Of a stretch of DNA of 64,000 nucleotides, positions 13,301 through 28,400 are shown one piece after another. The DNA comes from Lophius americanus (lineage: Eukaryota > Chordata > Actinopteri > Lophiiformes > Lophiidae), in the NCBI GenBank assembly GCA_037951165.1, contig JBBDHG010000134.1, positions 2,347,501 through 2,411,500 of the forward strand, written 5' to 3'. How positions within the stretch are numbered: the stretch's first letter is position 1; each line of letters starts with the position of its first letter. The notes beneath the pieces were generated by a model. The model saw only the letters and a program-made list of their open reading frames with translations. It had not been told where the DNA came from and ran no database searches. Position numbers and translations under genes: made by a program.

Positions 13301-16300
13301 TAAGCGCAAATTAGCTTTTATTTACGCTACTGAGCTAACATTAGCCAGCTGTAGTCGTGGTGACATCATGGGGCGCAGCCAATGTAGCTTTTTCCCCCTG
13401 CATTCCAGTGTTTATGCTAAGCTAACCACTATGTGCCCCAGCTTCATATTTAGCATACTGACATATGATGTAAGTTTTTTCAATCTCAAAAGACAGCAAG
13501 TAAGTGTTTTTCTCCTAATAATGTCAAACAATCCCTTTTGGCTGAAGATGAAATGTTTGTGTCGTATATCTTTCTTTCCCTGCCTATGATTTCATTCTGT
13601 TAGATCGCATCATAATATCATGCATATTTCATGCACTCTAAGGCCTCGTTCCTTAGCTAGCCTTCATATCTTTAGCACTACACTTGCGACCCCTTAATCA
13701 CATTTTCTTTGTCTCTCGGCATCCATGGTTTCATAAATCTGTTTTTGTTTGATGTTACCTGAGCCTTTTTTTTTTCCATTCCGAGAGTCTCTGTGAGTTT
13801 CTCTATTCACACTAACACAGGGAGCAGCTCATGTGGAAAGGATATCTCTTTTACACCTCGTCCTTAATGATAAAAAATCATAGCTCGTCGGTTTCTCGGC
13901 ATCCATAGCAAACTAGAATAGATTCATTTTGGTCTCGTGAAGCAGCACAATGTGAATCAAGGGAGGAGAGACCTGAATTCCCTGCCCTCAGGTCACTCCT
14001 TCATCTCGGTGCAATAGTGCAGGTGTTGGAGGAGAGACGGATGTCTTGACTACATTTTTCTCATCTTAACAGCTCTTCCCACTGATTCACTATTGACTGT
14101 TCAACTTGTTTTTTTTCTCTTTTTGTCATATATTGCATACTTCTCCACATTTGAAATTGCTTCTTATGACTTTTGTGACTGACTTTTTTTCTCCAACATA
14201 CTTACCACAATATCTCTTCTTCTCCAGGCCTTCTTCAATGATAAATACATGCATGAACACCAAGAGGACCTTGAGAAGATTGACAAACTGAAGAACCTAA
14301 TCGCATGGCAGGTGAGGCCGAGGCTCATAATAATGCATGCTCATATATGAGCGTGCTTAAGTGTAAATTGTAGTTTGTAAAGCATCAAAACTGAATTTTT
14401 CCAAGAAATCCCATCACCTATATAGCATGAATTACATGCTTGTTTACTCATATATGGCATTCGATCACATTCCTGGTTTTTCATGTTTTCACAAAGACAT
14501 AGCCAATGGATGATGATGATATTCAAGCGTCTTGGCCTCTCAGTGTAATTTTAAGTTTGTGTAAATTTACTTTGGGATCTTTGTTTTGCCTGTAGACCCC
14601 ACACAGTCACTTCCCGCAAGTAAGCATCCTTCATATGTGGTCACTTTGAACGCTACCTGTTTGTCAGTTTGGGGAAAGTTGCTTGAAAAGGGTAATGAGA
14701 TAAACTACCTTTTGGGACGGCACAATTACCCCACATTTTAAATCTTGATTTTGATATCTCACACTTGAATAGGATTAAGCGATAATTAGATTGTGAATTT
14801 ATGCTTCATCCAGAGAATGTCTGATGCAAAGCAAATCAAACGGTCCTACGTCATCCCTGGACAAAAGACAGCTGATTGCTCATACACAACAGAAAATCAT
14901 GTGCATAAAGTGTTTACGACTTGTGTCTGTGCCGAAATGCAACACCACTAACTTGTTTAACCACATGGGAAACGGCGCAACATGCTGTACGATGAATGGA
15001 GGCAGGGAAAATGTTGCCATTACGAATCAACAGGCATCAGGCGTCGATATCATAGACCCTGTCGAGCATGTCGTTTCATTCATTCAGCTCTCAAAAACAC
15101 GCTGATACCACCAAAGGAATAACATTGCATTTGGTCAAAGATGTGTGTCTGATAACACTTCAGGAAAATGGTTCAAGGCGCTGAACAAAAGTAAGGTCAT
15201 CCCCCGGTGCAAAGCAGGGAGATTAAATAAAGAGTGATCTCACTGCTGCGGAGCACTTTCAACACTTTCATCATGACCGCTGAACTATTGTCAAACTGAA
15301 CAATAGAGTTGCACCTGAGCTCGCCAGTTCATTCAGTCCATGAACAATCATGATAAATAATTGTGATTATCCTTTTGGCCATAATCTTGCAGCCCTACTT
15401 CCTATTAAACCACATAGGGTTAAGCTTCACTGCACATAAGCAAGCCAACTTAGATACCAGTAGATAGTTCCCAAATATAAATGAGTGAAGGCCATATAAT
15501 GCGTGGATGATTAATTTCAGATTCATTGCAGGGCATTGCTGTCTCACTGAGCAATAAAACACTCAAAAAAAAAGACAGGCAGAATATGAATTAGGGAAGC
15601 AGTGCTTTTCACTTGAAAACCGATATTGAAAAAAAAAAGATAAAGGTAGTTACGCCTATTGCCTTACTTTGATGCTTCTGCAAAAAAAAAAAAATCCTTT
15701 AAATAACCTGTGGTGTACCCTATAAGTGAAACAAGGCCCTACCTGGGAGAGTTCTCTTCGTCCATGCCCGTTATGAGTGTGTTCATTTGCATCTGTTTAT
15801 TTTTTATATTCCAGTATAGAAATTAGGTTTAAACAATGTATTATTATCCAAACTTTGCTTTGATATATCTTTTGCTACTAAAATGGCTTACTAGATATGA
15901 AATCCGTTAAAGAATAGCAAGGTGTTCATGTGAGATCGCAAGAGGTCTTTTAAGTTAACCCTCCTCCTCCGCCGAGGCCTAAGTCTGAGTTCTGAAATAT
16001 AAAATATGTAACAAGGTGTCGATGAAAATGATAATAATATTAGAAAAAAACTCCACACAGTAGACCCTGGTTAGAATCTTGTGGTGGTAACAATCATTTA
16101 AAATATGTTCTTTTTTTTCACGGTACCTTAAGAGTTTAATTAATTTATTGTATCACAATTATTGGCACTGCTAGTAAGTGCTGCGATTAAAAGGTAACAG
16201 AAGCATATTTGAAGTTTTATTATATATTTTAAGGTTTACTTGTTTGAGTAGGAACTCTTTGTTGAACAATCCTTATTTACTGGGGTATAAATATGAGGTG

Positions 16301-19300
16301 ACACAGGCCAAATTCCAATTAACGTTCTTTTTTTGTTATTTATTTCCCCTGAGCAATCAGTAATAAAATAAGCCAATTATAAATTTGATTTGATCAATTT
16401 CATAAAAATATCTTTGCGATACTTATAACATTTCCAAAAAAATTGATGGAATTGGACTAATAAACTGCTTTAAGAAATGACATCCTAGTCGTGTCTCACG
16501 CTGCTGCAGCAGGGGGTGAGAATGACTCATTGGGCCCTTTTTTTTTTGTCATACAGTGGAAGTTTCACCCAGAAACATTGCAGAATGGAGAATTTAATAG
16601 AAGGAGTTTTTCCCTGTCTGCGTTGTTGTAAAATAGGTCAACTTTGTGCTGTGCATCTCTGATGGAACTCAGAGACTGATAAGTTGTTTCTCTCTTTTGT
16701 GTTAATGAAACCTCCTGTCGCCAGCAGACACGACGCGTCACACAGGAATATCTGCATCTTGTGCCACTCATTTTCTGGAAGCAAAGAAGTAATTGAGAAC
16801 TGAGATTTATAATTACTATTTTCCATGTAATTTTTATGATGCATTTTTTTTTTGAGCCCTTCAAATTGTCAAGGAAGTGTTAACCTATGTGTGGCTGAAG
16901 TAGAAGATGACAAATAATGTGAGAGTAACAATGAGGCCAAAAATAAACGTGTCAATACTTAATTGCTCCCGGAAAGAAGTGAGTATCACAGATACATTAT
17001 GTGTGACAAAGTGTGTGTTTGAAACTATTTTTTTTAACCTTTAACACATCTCAGTTATTTTTATATCCTCCTTATAGCATTAGCACGCAATAATGTCTGC
17101 CTGGAGTACATTCAGCAAGTGAACTTTCTTAAAACCAGTTTTTCCCTTACTGGGCAATCTCTAGAGCCACATCATCACGTTACAGAGGCACTAGAGCCAT
17201 GTCGTGTCACAGCGTCACTAGCCATGTTAATAAGTGACGGAGGCTCTCATTTCAGAAAGTCCCAAGAGATACAGCATTTCATCACAGAAGTTCTAGAGTC
17301 ACATCATTTCATCACAGAGGTATAAGATATATGTCATCTTGTCACAGAGGCAATGAAGATACGTCATTACGTTACACAAGCCCTAGAGTCATGAGGTCAC
17401 GCCAGAGGGGCACTACAGCCATGTCGTTAAATCAATGAAGCGTTAGAGCCACACGTCATTACATAGTTACATAACAGAGGCATTAACACCGCCTTGTTAC
17501 ATCACAGACTCTAGAGCCACATCATGACCCTAGTCCCTTCATTACAGAGGCACTAGAGCCACATCATGGCACCAGAGTAACTAGAGCCAGGTCTTTACGT
17601 CAAAGAGGCACTGGAGAAATGGCATTACATCACAGTGGTGGTAGAGCCACATTGTTACGTTACTAGTGCAGAGCAAAGGTTGTAACAACAACAAAAAAAA
17701 GGACAGAGTAGAGGTCCGTGAGGCCATTTAATAGACTGAGGCAGACAGTTTTAAGTTTTTTTTAACTTTATCAACTTTTAAGTTCATTCTTGTATCTTTG
17801 ATTATTGATACACTGCCCCCAACTATTTGTGGTTGTACTGCTCTGATTTGACTCTGCCTGTAAGCTTTTTGAAAACACACAAATAGAAACAAAATTCATG
17901 CAGGGTGAGAGCAAAAGACTGCTTCCATATCTGTCTTTAACATTGAGCGTAAATCGACCTTCAGGAAAGACATCTATTATTGTGGTTCAAATGTTATCGC
18001 CTGCACTGCGCTACACTATCTGCGTACTATTCAAAAATGGCGGTCAGAAAGTTTTGGTGGGTTACAATAATCCAAATCCCAGCCACCGATGTAACCGCCT
18101 TTTGTTTCATAACCAGTGAGGTTTTGCTTCCACTCTGAAAATCAGTTAGTTGTGTGTGGATATCTGTTCCTGACCCTTGATGTCGTCTTGTAGTCCTGGT
18201 AGAATGGGGGCATGACAGATTTTTATTTTGCCTTTAACTGATCCAGAACTCTGCAGATTAGCTTCTCAAGATTGGGTTATAGTTTTGAAATGAAGCCGAA
18301 CCAGACTGGTGCACCAGATGATTTCTGAGTATATCTTCTCTATGCTGCAGGTGAGATCTGGAACAGCTTCCATTGTTTCAACACCAGTTTCAAATTTCAG
18401 CTCTGCCAATATAGTGTCGGTAATCATCCCCCCAATTTTGAAATGATCCCCCACCGCCCACCTGCACTAATTAGCAGGAGTTCTGTCGTACACCTCAGTC
18501 TCATCAATACTGGATGAACAGGTTACACTATGTTGGCAGCATTCCAATTAAAACGTCTCTCACGTCACGCTAGCAAAGTGTTAGAAGTCATGGGGGTATT
18601 CATGTGAGCAGAAAACATCAAGACTCAAGTTGTTTGGTGTGATCATCACGGCGAGATGTCGTAATTCACCGCGCCACACATACAGAAAAAGCCGGCTCTA
18701 AAGATTTTGGAGATGAGGATAATTGAACCGGTATCAGCTGCCTACTTACCAGAGCCAGCATGCTTGTTGTTAGCTTGCATCTTTAATCTGTCTAAATGAG
18801 ACGAATGTGCTCCAACAAGCAAACTAAACGCTGGCTTCCAAATGAGCCAGTGCTGCCATTGTCGTCTTCATGTAATTCGACAATGGAGTCAGTATTGCTA
18901 AAAAGCTCCCTGGCAAACACAAAGTAAATGTTTTCTGTGACTTTTCTGTTCATAATTAGCCAATAGTCCAGACACATGGCTAAATGATCTATATGGTCTT
19001 TTGATTCAGTGACAGGCCTTATTTCTGGTTCTGTGTTTGTGTATCAGTGTATCTGATCTGACTCAACACAGGTTGTGTGTGCCATTGAGACCTGTTTGAC
19101 CTAAATAGAAGGTAATACTATCTCGTCATTGCTTAATAGCAAGCAGGGATCTCAACAGTGCTGTGGCTACGATACCCTAGAGTTTCACTTTAAAGTCTGC
19201 TCACTCTCGATTAAAGTTACACAGTGCAGAAGAACACCAGGCTCCAAACCACACTGCTGATATTACACAGCAAATCCTCCCCTGTCAAACCTCCTCCTAT

Positions 19301-22300
19301 AAAAGCCTGTTTATGACTCCATTACTACTCAACCAGAGACTACAGCTTGAAGGGGGAATATTTTGTTCATATTCCTACCCTGCTCGATTCATTTTTCGTT
19401 TTTTTGGTTTTCTTATCGGTTTGGGTCATATGTGGTTATATGTCCGATACATATTCTATCCATGGCCACGAGGCATGATTGAGGATGGTCGGATCTTCCA
19501 TTGTCCTTTACCCTCTTAACAATAATGTGACCTTCCTATATCACATTTAATCAAACTCTGTACAAGATAGTGAAATTGTTTCTCAGCATTGGACTCCTGA
19601 GGAATAGTGGGCGGAGCCTGTGTGTAGAATGCTGATATTGAAACAAGGACCTGTCAATCATCTTATCTTCATTTCTTTGCCTCTTTCCTTAAATACTTGT
19701 GGTGAGTTCTTCTTAGTCTTAAAAGTGAAATATTATACCCCTTTTACACAATTGACCCCACGTCATAAAATTATCCAAAGAAATGCTGTTTCAGATGTAT
19801 TTTTAACTAGTTTTTTTATAATTACTGGCTATATAATGGCTGTTTACACATAATTTGACTTAAAACATGTTCCATATATACACGTTAAACTTTTGTTGGT
19901 TTGGTTCTACTTTCCTGGTTGTATGTCAATTAAAGCAGTTAAACAGCGGCAACAAAAGCGCCGATGGAACTCTAATAAACACTCATCTCCATTTGAGTTA
20001 ATCAGCAATCTTTTTATCGGAATTACTATGATTGTCTCCCGTCACGTCTTTGTTCATTCCAAAGTTCTTCAGAAGGATATGAAACAGATTTACCAGATAC
20101 TAATTGGGGCTGACCGGGAAGCTGAATTTAGGTTTTTGTGGGGGAATCACACTCTGCATCAATAAAACCAACACAGATGCTGGGAACATTGACACACAGT
20201 CTCTCTTTCTCGTTCAAGAGAGTTAATAAGATGAAGATATCTCAAAAGCATACATTGAACAAAGTGCCTTAGCAACGCTAACCTTCCTATAGTGCTTACC
20301 TCTCAATTAGCGTTACCTGTTATCTTCACACAATAAACAGAGTAGAGATAATTCTAAATACCAACAATAGTCAATTGTCCCTGATTGTGACCTCGATCGT
20401 TAGAGCAAGTTATAAATTATGGCGAAGCTAAAAAACCATGGTTATTATACTGTATTAATAACAGCAGTATGAGAGTCTGGCACTAGATGCTAACCGCTCC
20501 AGGCCAGAGGCCGGCGTGTATTAGCCTCCTCTTAAAAACATTGAACAAAAAAAACATTTTATGGCTCATATTTTGCTCTGAATTCATCTTGATGTGCTTC
20601 ATGTACATTAATTAAAGAGTAAGAGATGCAGTAAACATCTAAGGCCAGCCACTTATTTTATTCTCACTTTTTAGAAGAGTGTGTTGGTACACGTACCGCT
20701 GTTTGGAAATCTCCTTCAGTCCTTTTTTGTCGAAGGCAAGCTGAACAAGCTGTCTGATGTAAAGTGGTTTTAGAACTAACAGAAAATTTGTGCTGGCTCC
20801 CTCAAAAATAATTAATCAACTCAGTCTTCATGTCCTCTCAGGCAAGAAGGTGATAAGGAAGTCATGATGAATGCTGCTCTGTGCAGTAAACAGCACAGCT
20901 GTTTAGGTCCACGGCTGTTCCGCTTTGCATGCAGCTTATAACAATTGCTGACTTGTCCCAGAACAATGGGAGGGGTGATTCTAGGGGGAGTGTGGAGAAA
21001 CATTGTTGTGGGCCGAGTTTTTCTTTGATTGGGATTAGTGTAATTAAATGATTTTGGGGTCAGTAAGCCCTCCAAATATGTGTTTAGAAACACTTAAAAA
21101 GTGAAAATTTCACAATATGTCCCCTCAAACTGATTGACGTACTCTAGAGTATAATGTCTTGCATACCTTAGGTACTAGCGCCTGCATTGAATACCAGAAG
21201 TTGCCATTTTTGTTGTTGAGGACGCAAACGACCCGTCAGAACTTAGGAGTTTGTCTTGTTTTGAAGGACACATAATTGATCTTACTCTATTCCTACTTTG
21301 CAGATCTTAACATAAAGACAATGTCGGGGGGGTATGTCATTTCCAGAAGACTCTGGTTCTCTATATATATTATAATGGTGAACTGCAGAATGAGTTGTGC
21401 ACAGCAGCCTAAAACCCTGAGGCAGAGATTCTGGTTTGCAGCATACATTGTTAATCAGGTTTATAAATGCAGCTTGGGACTCCAGCGTCTAATTATCTGA
21501 TATTAACATGAGTCTCACGTGAGGTAATATCACTAAATGATATCGCAAATAATAAACCTGCCGTCTCCGTTCAACTGCTGGAGAGGATTAAAGACTTTAT
21601 GTAAAAGTTGGTTGTAGTAATAAAACAACAAACCTTCTGTGTGTGATAGCCACCCTTTACCTTCAAGTGTCTCCTACAATGAGCTTTGACTCTACAGCCA
21701 CTAGGCAGAGTTCTGTTGCCATGCCACCATCACTCAGTAGCTGTCATCCTTAAGTCTATAAAAAGAATTTGGGTATCTTTGGAGATGAGAATTTCTGTGT
21801 TCTTTCTCTTCGTTTCTGTCTTTTTCATCTTACTGCCCCTTGACCTCCCCTGCCTAACCTTTCTACCCTCTGCCTCACCTTTCTCCCCTCTGCCTCTTTG
21901 TCCTTCTCCTTCTCTCTCGCAGCCACTCCCCACCTCTCTTCTCTCCTCAAAGAGGTCCCAGCGGTAATGATTAAGGTGCTCGATATCAGGGGAGATCCTC
22001 ACAGCGTGTCTGTGGCCTTCTGTCATTTATTTGTCTGCACCAGGGCTTTGCATATAAGCACAGCAAATAACATGCAGTAGCTTGAATATCCTCGATTTAG
22101 TTATTATAAAACAATCTCTTTTCAAGTAGGCTTATTTTTCCGGGTCTCCCACACAGTTGAGACCCATTGTAGTTGTATTGCTGCATTCATATTTTCTGTC
22201 TGTAAGTGAGCCCCCTCATGTTGAAAGTTGTGTGAATAAAACATGCACTTTTATGATCATTTCAAACGGTTGCATCATAAAACTGATAGTGATGCCAGCC

Positions 22301-25300
22301 TGTGGAGCAGCAGCTTGCCTCAGAGGAAGGATAGAGAGGCCAACGGTCTCTCGAGAAGAAGATGATAGCACACACACCATCTTCTGTGTACTGCTCTACA
22401 AATGCCACACAAACTCCTGAGCAGAATCTTTGTTTCAGATGCTTTGGGCAAATCTGGATTTATTAGCCGTAAGCAAGTAAGATAGCCGCTTTGAATCCTG
22501 ACCTCACTTCCTGCAACAACGATTTCAACTCCTGTTGTTGAAGTTTAAATAAATTCTTCATCACCAATGGTAATTCACACAGCTTAGTTTCTGTTCTACC
22601 TAAGCACTGATTTATCTATTCACATTTAGGGATCCTCGCACTAAATAAACAGGATTCTTTGTTATCTAGCTGTTGTCTCTTTTAGCTTAAGGATTGGAAA
22701 TGGCTTCTCTCTCTCCTGGCTCTCCTGTCTTGCTGAGTGTGTCACGCCTCCTTTAGCTCTTATTGTACATGTAAAAAATCAATATAAGTCGTATTGGAGG
22801 CGGGGCACAATGAAATTGGAGACATATTTCCACGCCATAGATAAAAACCTGTTAGCCGCTGTAACCCTCTACCACTCTTGTGGACCGGCCCGGAGTAGTA
22901 GCTCTTTCTAGTTGTCCCCTTACTAGCTCCTGAGCAGCCATGAAAACTGGGAGCCTGAGTGACTCTGTGCAAAAGATGCATAGTAAAAAAAAAAAAACAG
23001 CCCATGTTTCACCATTAGCTTGTTGCCATTTCAAAGAGGCAAACAGCGGCACACCCGCTGATGAATCAACTCAATTGGCGGCTCCGTTTTTTTCTAAACT
23101 TGAAGTTAGCTTCACCAGCATCCAAATGCATCCCTGGGACTAGAGCGGGCAATGTGGAATCCTATTTAGAAATGCTGGCGAAAGACAAGCATTAATACAG
23201 TAAACTAGTAATACATACTGGTGGTAATGAGACCTTGTTATGCTTAATCAGCCGTCAGCAAGATTAATGTAGGGTCAGTGAGTATATTCTCCAAACATTT
23301 TAATGGCGTTGGTTAGGGACTTTTATCTGTACTCGCCTTGTTAGATCGTCGTGCTGCATTCAATACCACTGAGCATCACATTTTATATCACGGATTTGGG
23401 AACTTTAATTGTTATCAAAGCCAGTTCATAAAATGGTTGAAGTCCTGCTTATATGACTGATCTCAGTTTGGGTTTGTTAATGATGAATGCGCAAAGTTAC
23501 TAATGGAGTTTCCAACGGCTCTGTGCTTGGAGCAATTTTTTTCACATTATACGGAATACACTCCCCTTTAGGATGTTGCTACCTAAACTGTTATGCAATT
23601 GACACACAATTATACTTATCCATGAAACCAGGTGAATCCAAACTTGGGCCTGGACTTAAGGACATCAAAACCTTGATGACATGCAATTTTCTGTTACTCA
23701 GTTCAGATAAAACTGAAGTTATTGAGCTGGGACCCAATCTCCTTAGGAATACATTATGCAACTCTGGATGGCATTACCGAGGCCTCCAGCCTAACTGGGA
23801 GGAACCTGGGAGTTTTCTTCCAGGGTTGCCTTCTTGTCTTGCTATCAGCGTGGTTTGGCATAGGCAGAAGAGAATGGATGTAAACGTGGATTTGATCATC
23901 ATAGCTTATGTCATTTTGTTGCTTTTCATGTCTTTGTCCCTTCCCCACTTCCCTTGCTCAATACTTGGCTCCCTCTCTCTCTCTCAAACTTTCATTCGCC
24001 TTCTCATTTGAATATGAAGATGCCTTGAGATGACATTTGTTTTGGATTGGCGCTATATAAATGAACCTGATCTGAATTGGTTTGACTTTAAAAGGGGGGA
24101 ATGAGAAGCAGGTTAGTGCATATACACTTGGAAATATTATTATAAAAGTTTGAACTTGAATCCCCTCTAATATACTTTTTAATTTGCTTTAAGTATCGAT
24201 AAGGATAAAGGCTGCTCTCCATTCACTCGCAGTGGCCTCTCTCATGTAAAGACAGTCAGAATATTTTCACAGTTGCCATGGGAAAGAAAAGACTTTGCTT
24301 ATCACAGGAATGTCTTTGCTTGTTACTAGTTAGTTATTGCTCAATTCTTCCCTGCCTTATTATAGCTAAAGACACATGAAGCACTGATGCATCACATTCT
24401 ATTTTCAACCACAAGAGAACTGCAAAATCACCAAAAACGCTGACTCAGCGGGGGGTAACACTTCTTCCAGATTTATTCGGCGGAGCCATCAGGGTTTCCT
24501 AATGACCAGTTTAAAATTCCTTCCTCGATATTGTATTTACATTTTGCTATTCACAAGCTGCTTACAGTGTGGAGGGAGCATCGGAAACCATGAATTCTTT
24601 GTCACAGGTGGGGATGAAGACTTCCATCACATGTGAGTCTGACAGCCGTTTCAGGTGTCTGATCATAAGAGGACAGTCAGTTCCTGCTAGGCATCATAAC
24701 GTGTCTCTACGTTGTGATCCGATCCCTATTTTCCCCGCTCCATATGCAATTAAACACACATCATTGGAACACATGGACTCACAGTTTTTTAACTGTGGCG
24801 AACACATATCGAACAGGCCTCAATATGTGATTATTTCGAGCCCTGTTCCATCAAGTTTCTAATTATTGCTTACATCTTTGTGCATTGTATTTAAAAAAAA
24901 AAAAAAGGGGGCTAGAGACTTTCCCCACAGGCAAAAAATAAGATTCTTATTCATGGAGAATCAAAACTAGACTGGTAGGATGATGTTGTGACCAAATGTA
25001 ACTTCTTAGAGTCTGTTGGGTTTAATGAAACATTTACAAGATGGCTTGAATGATTTAGATTTTACCTTGCCATAAAAAGTCTCCTGACTCAACAGCTCTA
25101 AGTATAAAGATGTTTGAGTCGTGCATTCACAAAACATTTGCTGTGCTTGACAAATAGAAAGGCCAAACACACACTTTGCATTTCACTTAACAAAATAGAA
25201 ATCGGAGAACGTCATCATCCAATGTCAGGCATTATGCATTCTTCTTTGTGTTTCTCTTGAAGGAGGTCTCAACTGTGCCTCTGTGTTCTTATATGTTCTT

Positions 25301-25360
25301 ATATACTCGCTGTCCTTCCCTGATGTCGTGTAGTTCATACTGAATGAGGTTGCAGTGGTG

Positions 25361-25431
<71 letters not shown>

Positions 25432-28400
25432 ACACACATTAAAGATTTGTGTGCATCTGCTTAATGTGCTGACAGTGCATATCCAAGGGGATAAAGGTCA
25501 TGTTCATTAATGGGGCTTTTTTGTCTGATACATGAACTGGAACTGGTCACCTCATTCCTCCAGGTTTGGTTGGAATAGGGATTCTCACACTTCTTTTTTT
25601 TCCCGCCAGATCCCGCACCTCGCAGAAGGTGTTCGCATCCATGGGGAGAAGGTCACAGAGGCGCTGCGGCCTTTCCACGACCGCTTGGAGGCCTGTTTCA
25701 AGCAGCTGCGGGAGAAGGTGGAGAAACAGTATGGGGAAAAGACTCTGGTAAGAGCTTTTGTTGCCTGGTTGTGGACTTTTCTGTACTTTAAAAAAAACCT
25801 TTAGAGCTCAATACTTATGGAATCCTATTTTTTTTTGATGCATTGGGAAACAAGGTTTCAGGGGCTGAATATGCAGGCTATTGAAACAAACCAGCAAAAG
25901 TTCTGTTGTTTACTTGACTCTGGGAGAAAGCTCTTTCAAAGCAATATTAAAATGCAATATAACATAAAATATAATGTCTGAAACTCCATCTAAAGACCGA
26001 CAAGAAAAAATAGATTAATTAAGAAATGATTAAATGGCATTTCAGTTTCCTGTTCCTTGACACTAAGTCCTCCAAATGTGCTTAGAGCACGTATGTCAGA
26101 CAGGCTTTTACTTTTAGCCGAAGTCAGCTGGTTTCGGAGAGCTGCTGCAGGGGGACTACCTCCCACTTCGCTCCACCTCTACAGATTTAATTGTTGCTTG
26201 ACCAAGCTTTTCCTTCAATCACGCCCAAGGTAATGGGGCCCCCGCAGAATCTAGAGGGAGAGGATGGTGACCTTTCCAAACGAGAGAAAAGCCATCACTT
26301 TCCAGAGTGTGATAATAAGGTTATCCTTTCAGATGTGTGATGACCCCTTTCCTTGCCTGAAAAGACTCTATAAATGCAGAGGGGTTCATTGTTAAAGCTG
26401 CTGTGAACAGATTTTTTTCTCCTCCCAGCAGGATATAAAAGTAAAGAAATTAAAAGCCTCACCTTTTTTTTTCTTTTGCTATAACTTCATGTTAAATCAG
26501 TTTCAGCATTTTTGTATTCTATAGTGCACAGTTGGGTCACTACACAGGATAAGGCCAGGATTATCCGTCACTGTTAGAGATTCCATATTTCTTGCACCAA
26601 CATTGAATTTCACCTGGTTCCTTCTGTTCACTCTCATAATGGGATCACAAAAAAATGTAATATTTCAACTTTGTGGGTTTGCTAAAATGCGAGTTTGCGT
26701 TGGTTCTTAAATCACATTCAGCATATTGATTACCAAATAAAATATCCCTCAAAGATAAAGTAGAAGAATTATTTGAGCAGGACATTCCACAGACATGCAC
26801 AGCGTGGAACACAATAAAAGTAATAATCATGACTATTTATTAAAGACGTACTTTAAAATAAAAGGTCACAAAGGGCTTTTATAAGATAAGGCAGAGACGG
26901 GAAAGTCAGGCATTTATGTAGCAGCTGAAAGTGCAAAGCCATAAAGCAAAACAATTGAAAGACAGAGATACTAAAAATATCATAAGAGGATGAGAACAAA
27001 AAAAAAAAAGAAGATAGATGAAATGGTAGAATTGAATCTGGGCACTGCTGGAGACTAGGCAATTGTACAATGGTTGACCATTTTCATATATTTTGGAATT
27101 TTCCAGGAATCCAAACCCATTGCCTAAAGTCAATAACAGAAAAAAAATCAATAATTAATTTTGACAATGATTATAGTTTTAAAAAACTATGTACTTGGGG
27201 GAACTTACCAAACGACCTTGAAATAGCAGACACATACCTCCTCAAAATATTACTAGTAACCACAAAAACAGGACCCATAAAATGGTTGGATAAAAAACCA
27301 TTGACAAGAGATTGGATAAATGGACTTTCACACGGATTACCAGAATGGACAAATTTTAGCGGTATTGGTCTAAATGGTTTTTATAAGTTTGATAGAATAT
27401 CGGCCAATATCAGGTTTTTATTTGTATTATTTCTGTATCCCTGGATTGTAATAGGCTTGTCACGGTTACCCTGTAATCGTCTGATTACGGCAGTTTGAGG
27501 CATGAATAGACTGGTCACAGAGAATCTGGTTGATCTCTGGCACATTACTTTTTAATGCAACTCTTCAAGCAGTTTATGATGAGCATCTATTGTCATGTGT
27601 GTTATGGCTTTTTAGTTTGCAATGCTAATTTGAATAAAAATGATAAATTTGATAATTGTGAATATTAAAAAGCCTTAATATAAAACTGAAACATGTCAGA
27701 CGCTTGCTAGAGCGGTGCAGGATATGCATGAGAGCAGTAAGACAGCGGTTTGGTGTATAGAATGAGTGATGGATGGGTTCAAACTGGAAGCGGGACTGCA
27801 CCAAGGATTTGCTCTGAGCCCCTTGTTCATTTAAGTGATGGACAGGCTGATCCATGAGGACATGCAGCTGGTTGGTGTGACAGAGGAAGATGTAGAGGAC
27901 AAGGAAAGATGGAAACAGATGATCCGCTGTGGCGACAACAAGAAGAAAACTTAACATGTCTATCTAGATTCCTTCTGAAAAGACTCTGTCCTCACAGATC
28001 AGCAGAAGACAAAAAGCAAAGAAACTGGCGGTTATGACAATAATGAGGCGTCACATGACCTCAGTGTTGTCCTGAGTGTCAGCTAAAGCAAGTCTGCGGT
28101 GCCGTAAATAAGGAAGCATGGCCTTAGATGATAGTGATTGATCTGTGTCTTCCTGTTTTTCTATGCCATGTCAGCCGCCAGCAGACGAACGGCGAGGGAC
28201 TCGTCCTCTGTCCATGGTGCGCTCCTTCACCATGCCATCCTCTCAGAGGCCGCTGTCAGTGGCTTCGGTCACCTCCATCTCCTCGGACAACTCCCCCTCC
28301 AGGCCCGGATCAGATGGGTAACACCTGCTTTGCATTTTCTTGGGGCTGAAGACTCCACATGTCCTCCTCAGATTTAACTCATCTCATTTGAGCAGCTTTA

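Larger units (their letters stand above)
14312..25609 (+). other. dock1 intron e-f (11.3 kb): repeat-bearing, no nested gene seen
   Basis: Contains a hAT deletion derivative, a 30-bp minisatellite, a LINE-2 RT relic and a CA microsatellite, annotated separately. Bases 18120-19600 and 20180-20700 are unique sequence without frames longer than about 90 codons. Part of this (about 20400-20660) has the even composition of a conserved non-coding element. A pyrimidine-rich run at 21830-21945 ends in TCTCGCAG and mimics a splice acceptor, but no DOCK1 sequence follows it. Confidence 0.5.
25748..28174 (+). other. dock1 intron f-g: LINE relics in the second half
   Basis: Bases 25748-27050 are AT-rich without recognisable elements. 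An L1-type fragment (27062-27660) and an RTE-type fragment (27690-27955) follow and are annotated separately. Confidence 0.5.

Noticed and set aside
21830..22000. Strong acceptor-like tract CTCTCTCGCAG followed by a GTAATG donor-like site, as if a small dock1 exon of about 41 bp
   Set aside because: The encoded residues do not match DOCK1, the neighbouring exons already join in phase 0 without it, and a 41-bp insert would break the frame.
25225..25437. Cys-Val repeat protein on the minus strand
   Set aside because: Translation of a CA microsatellite.
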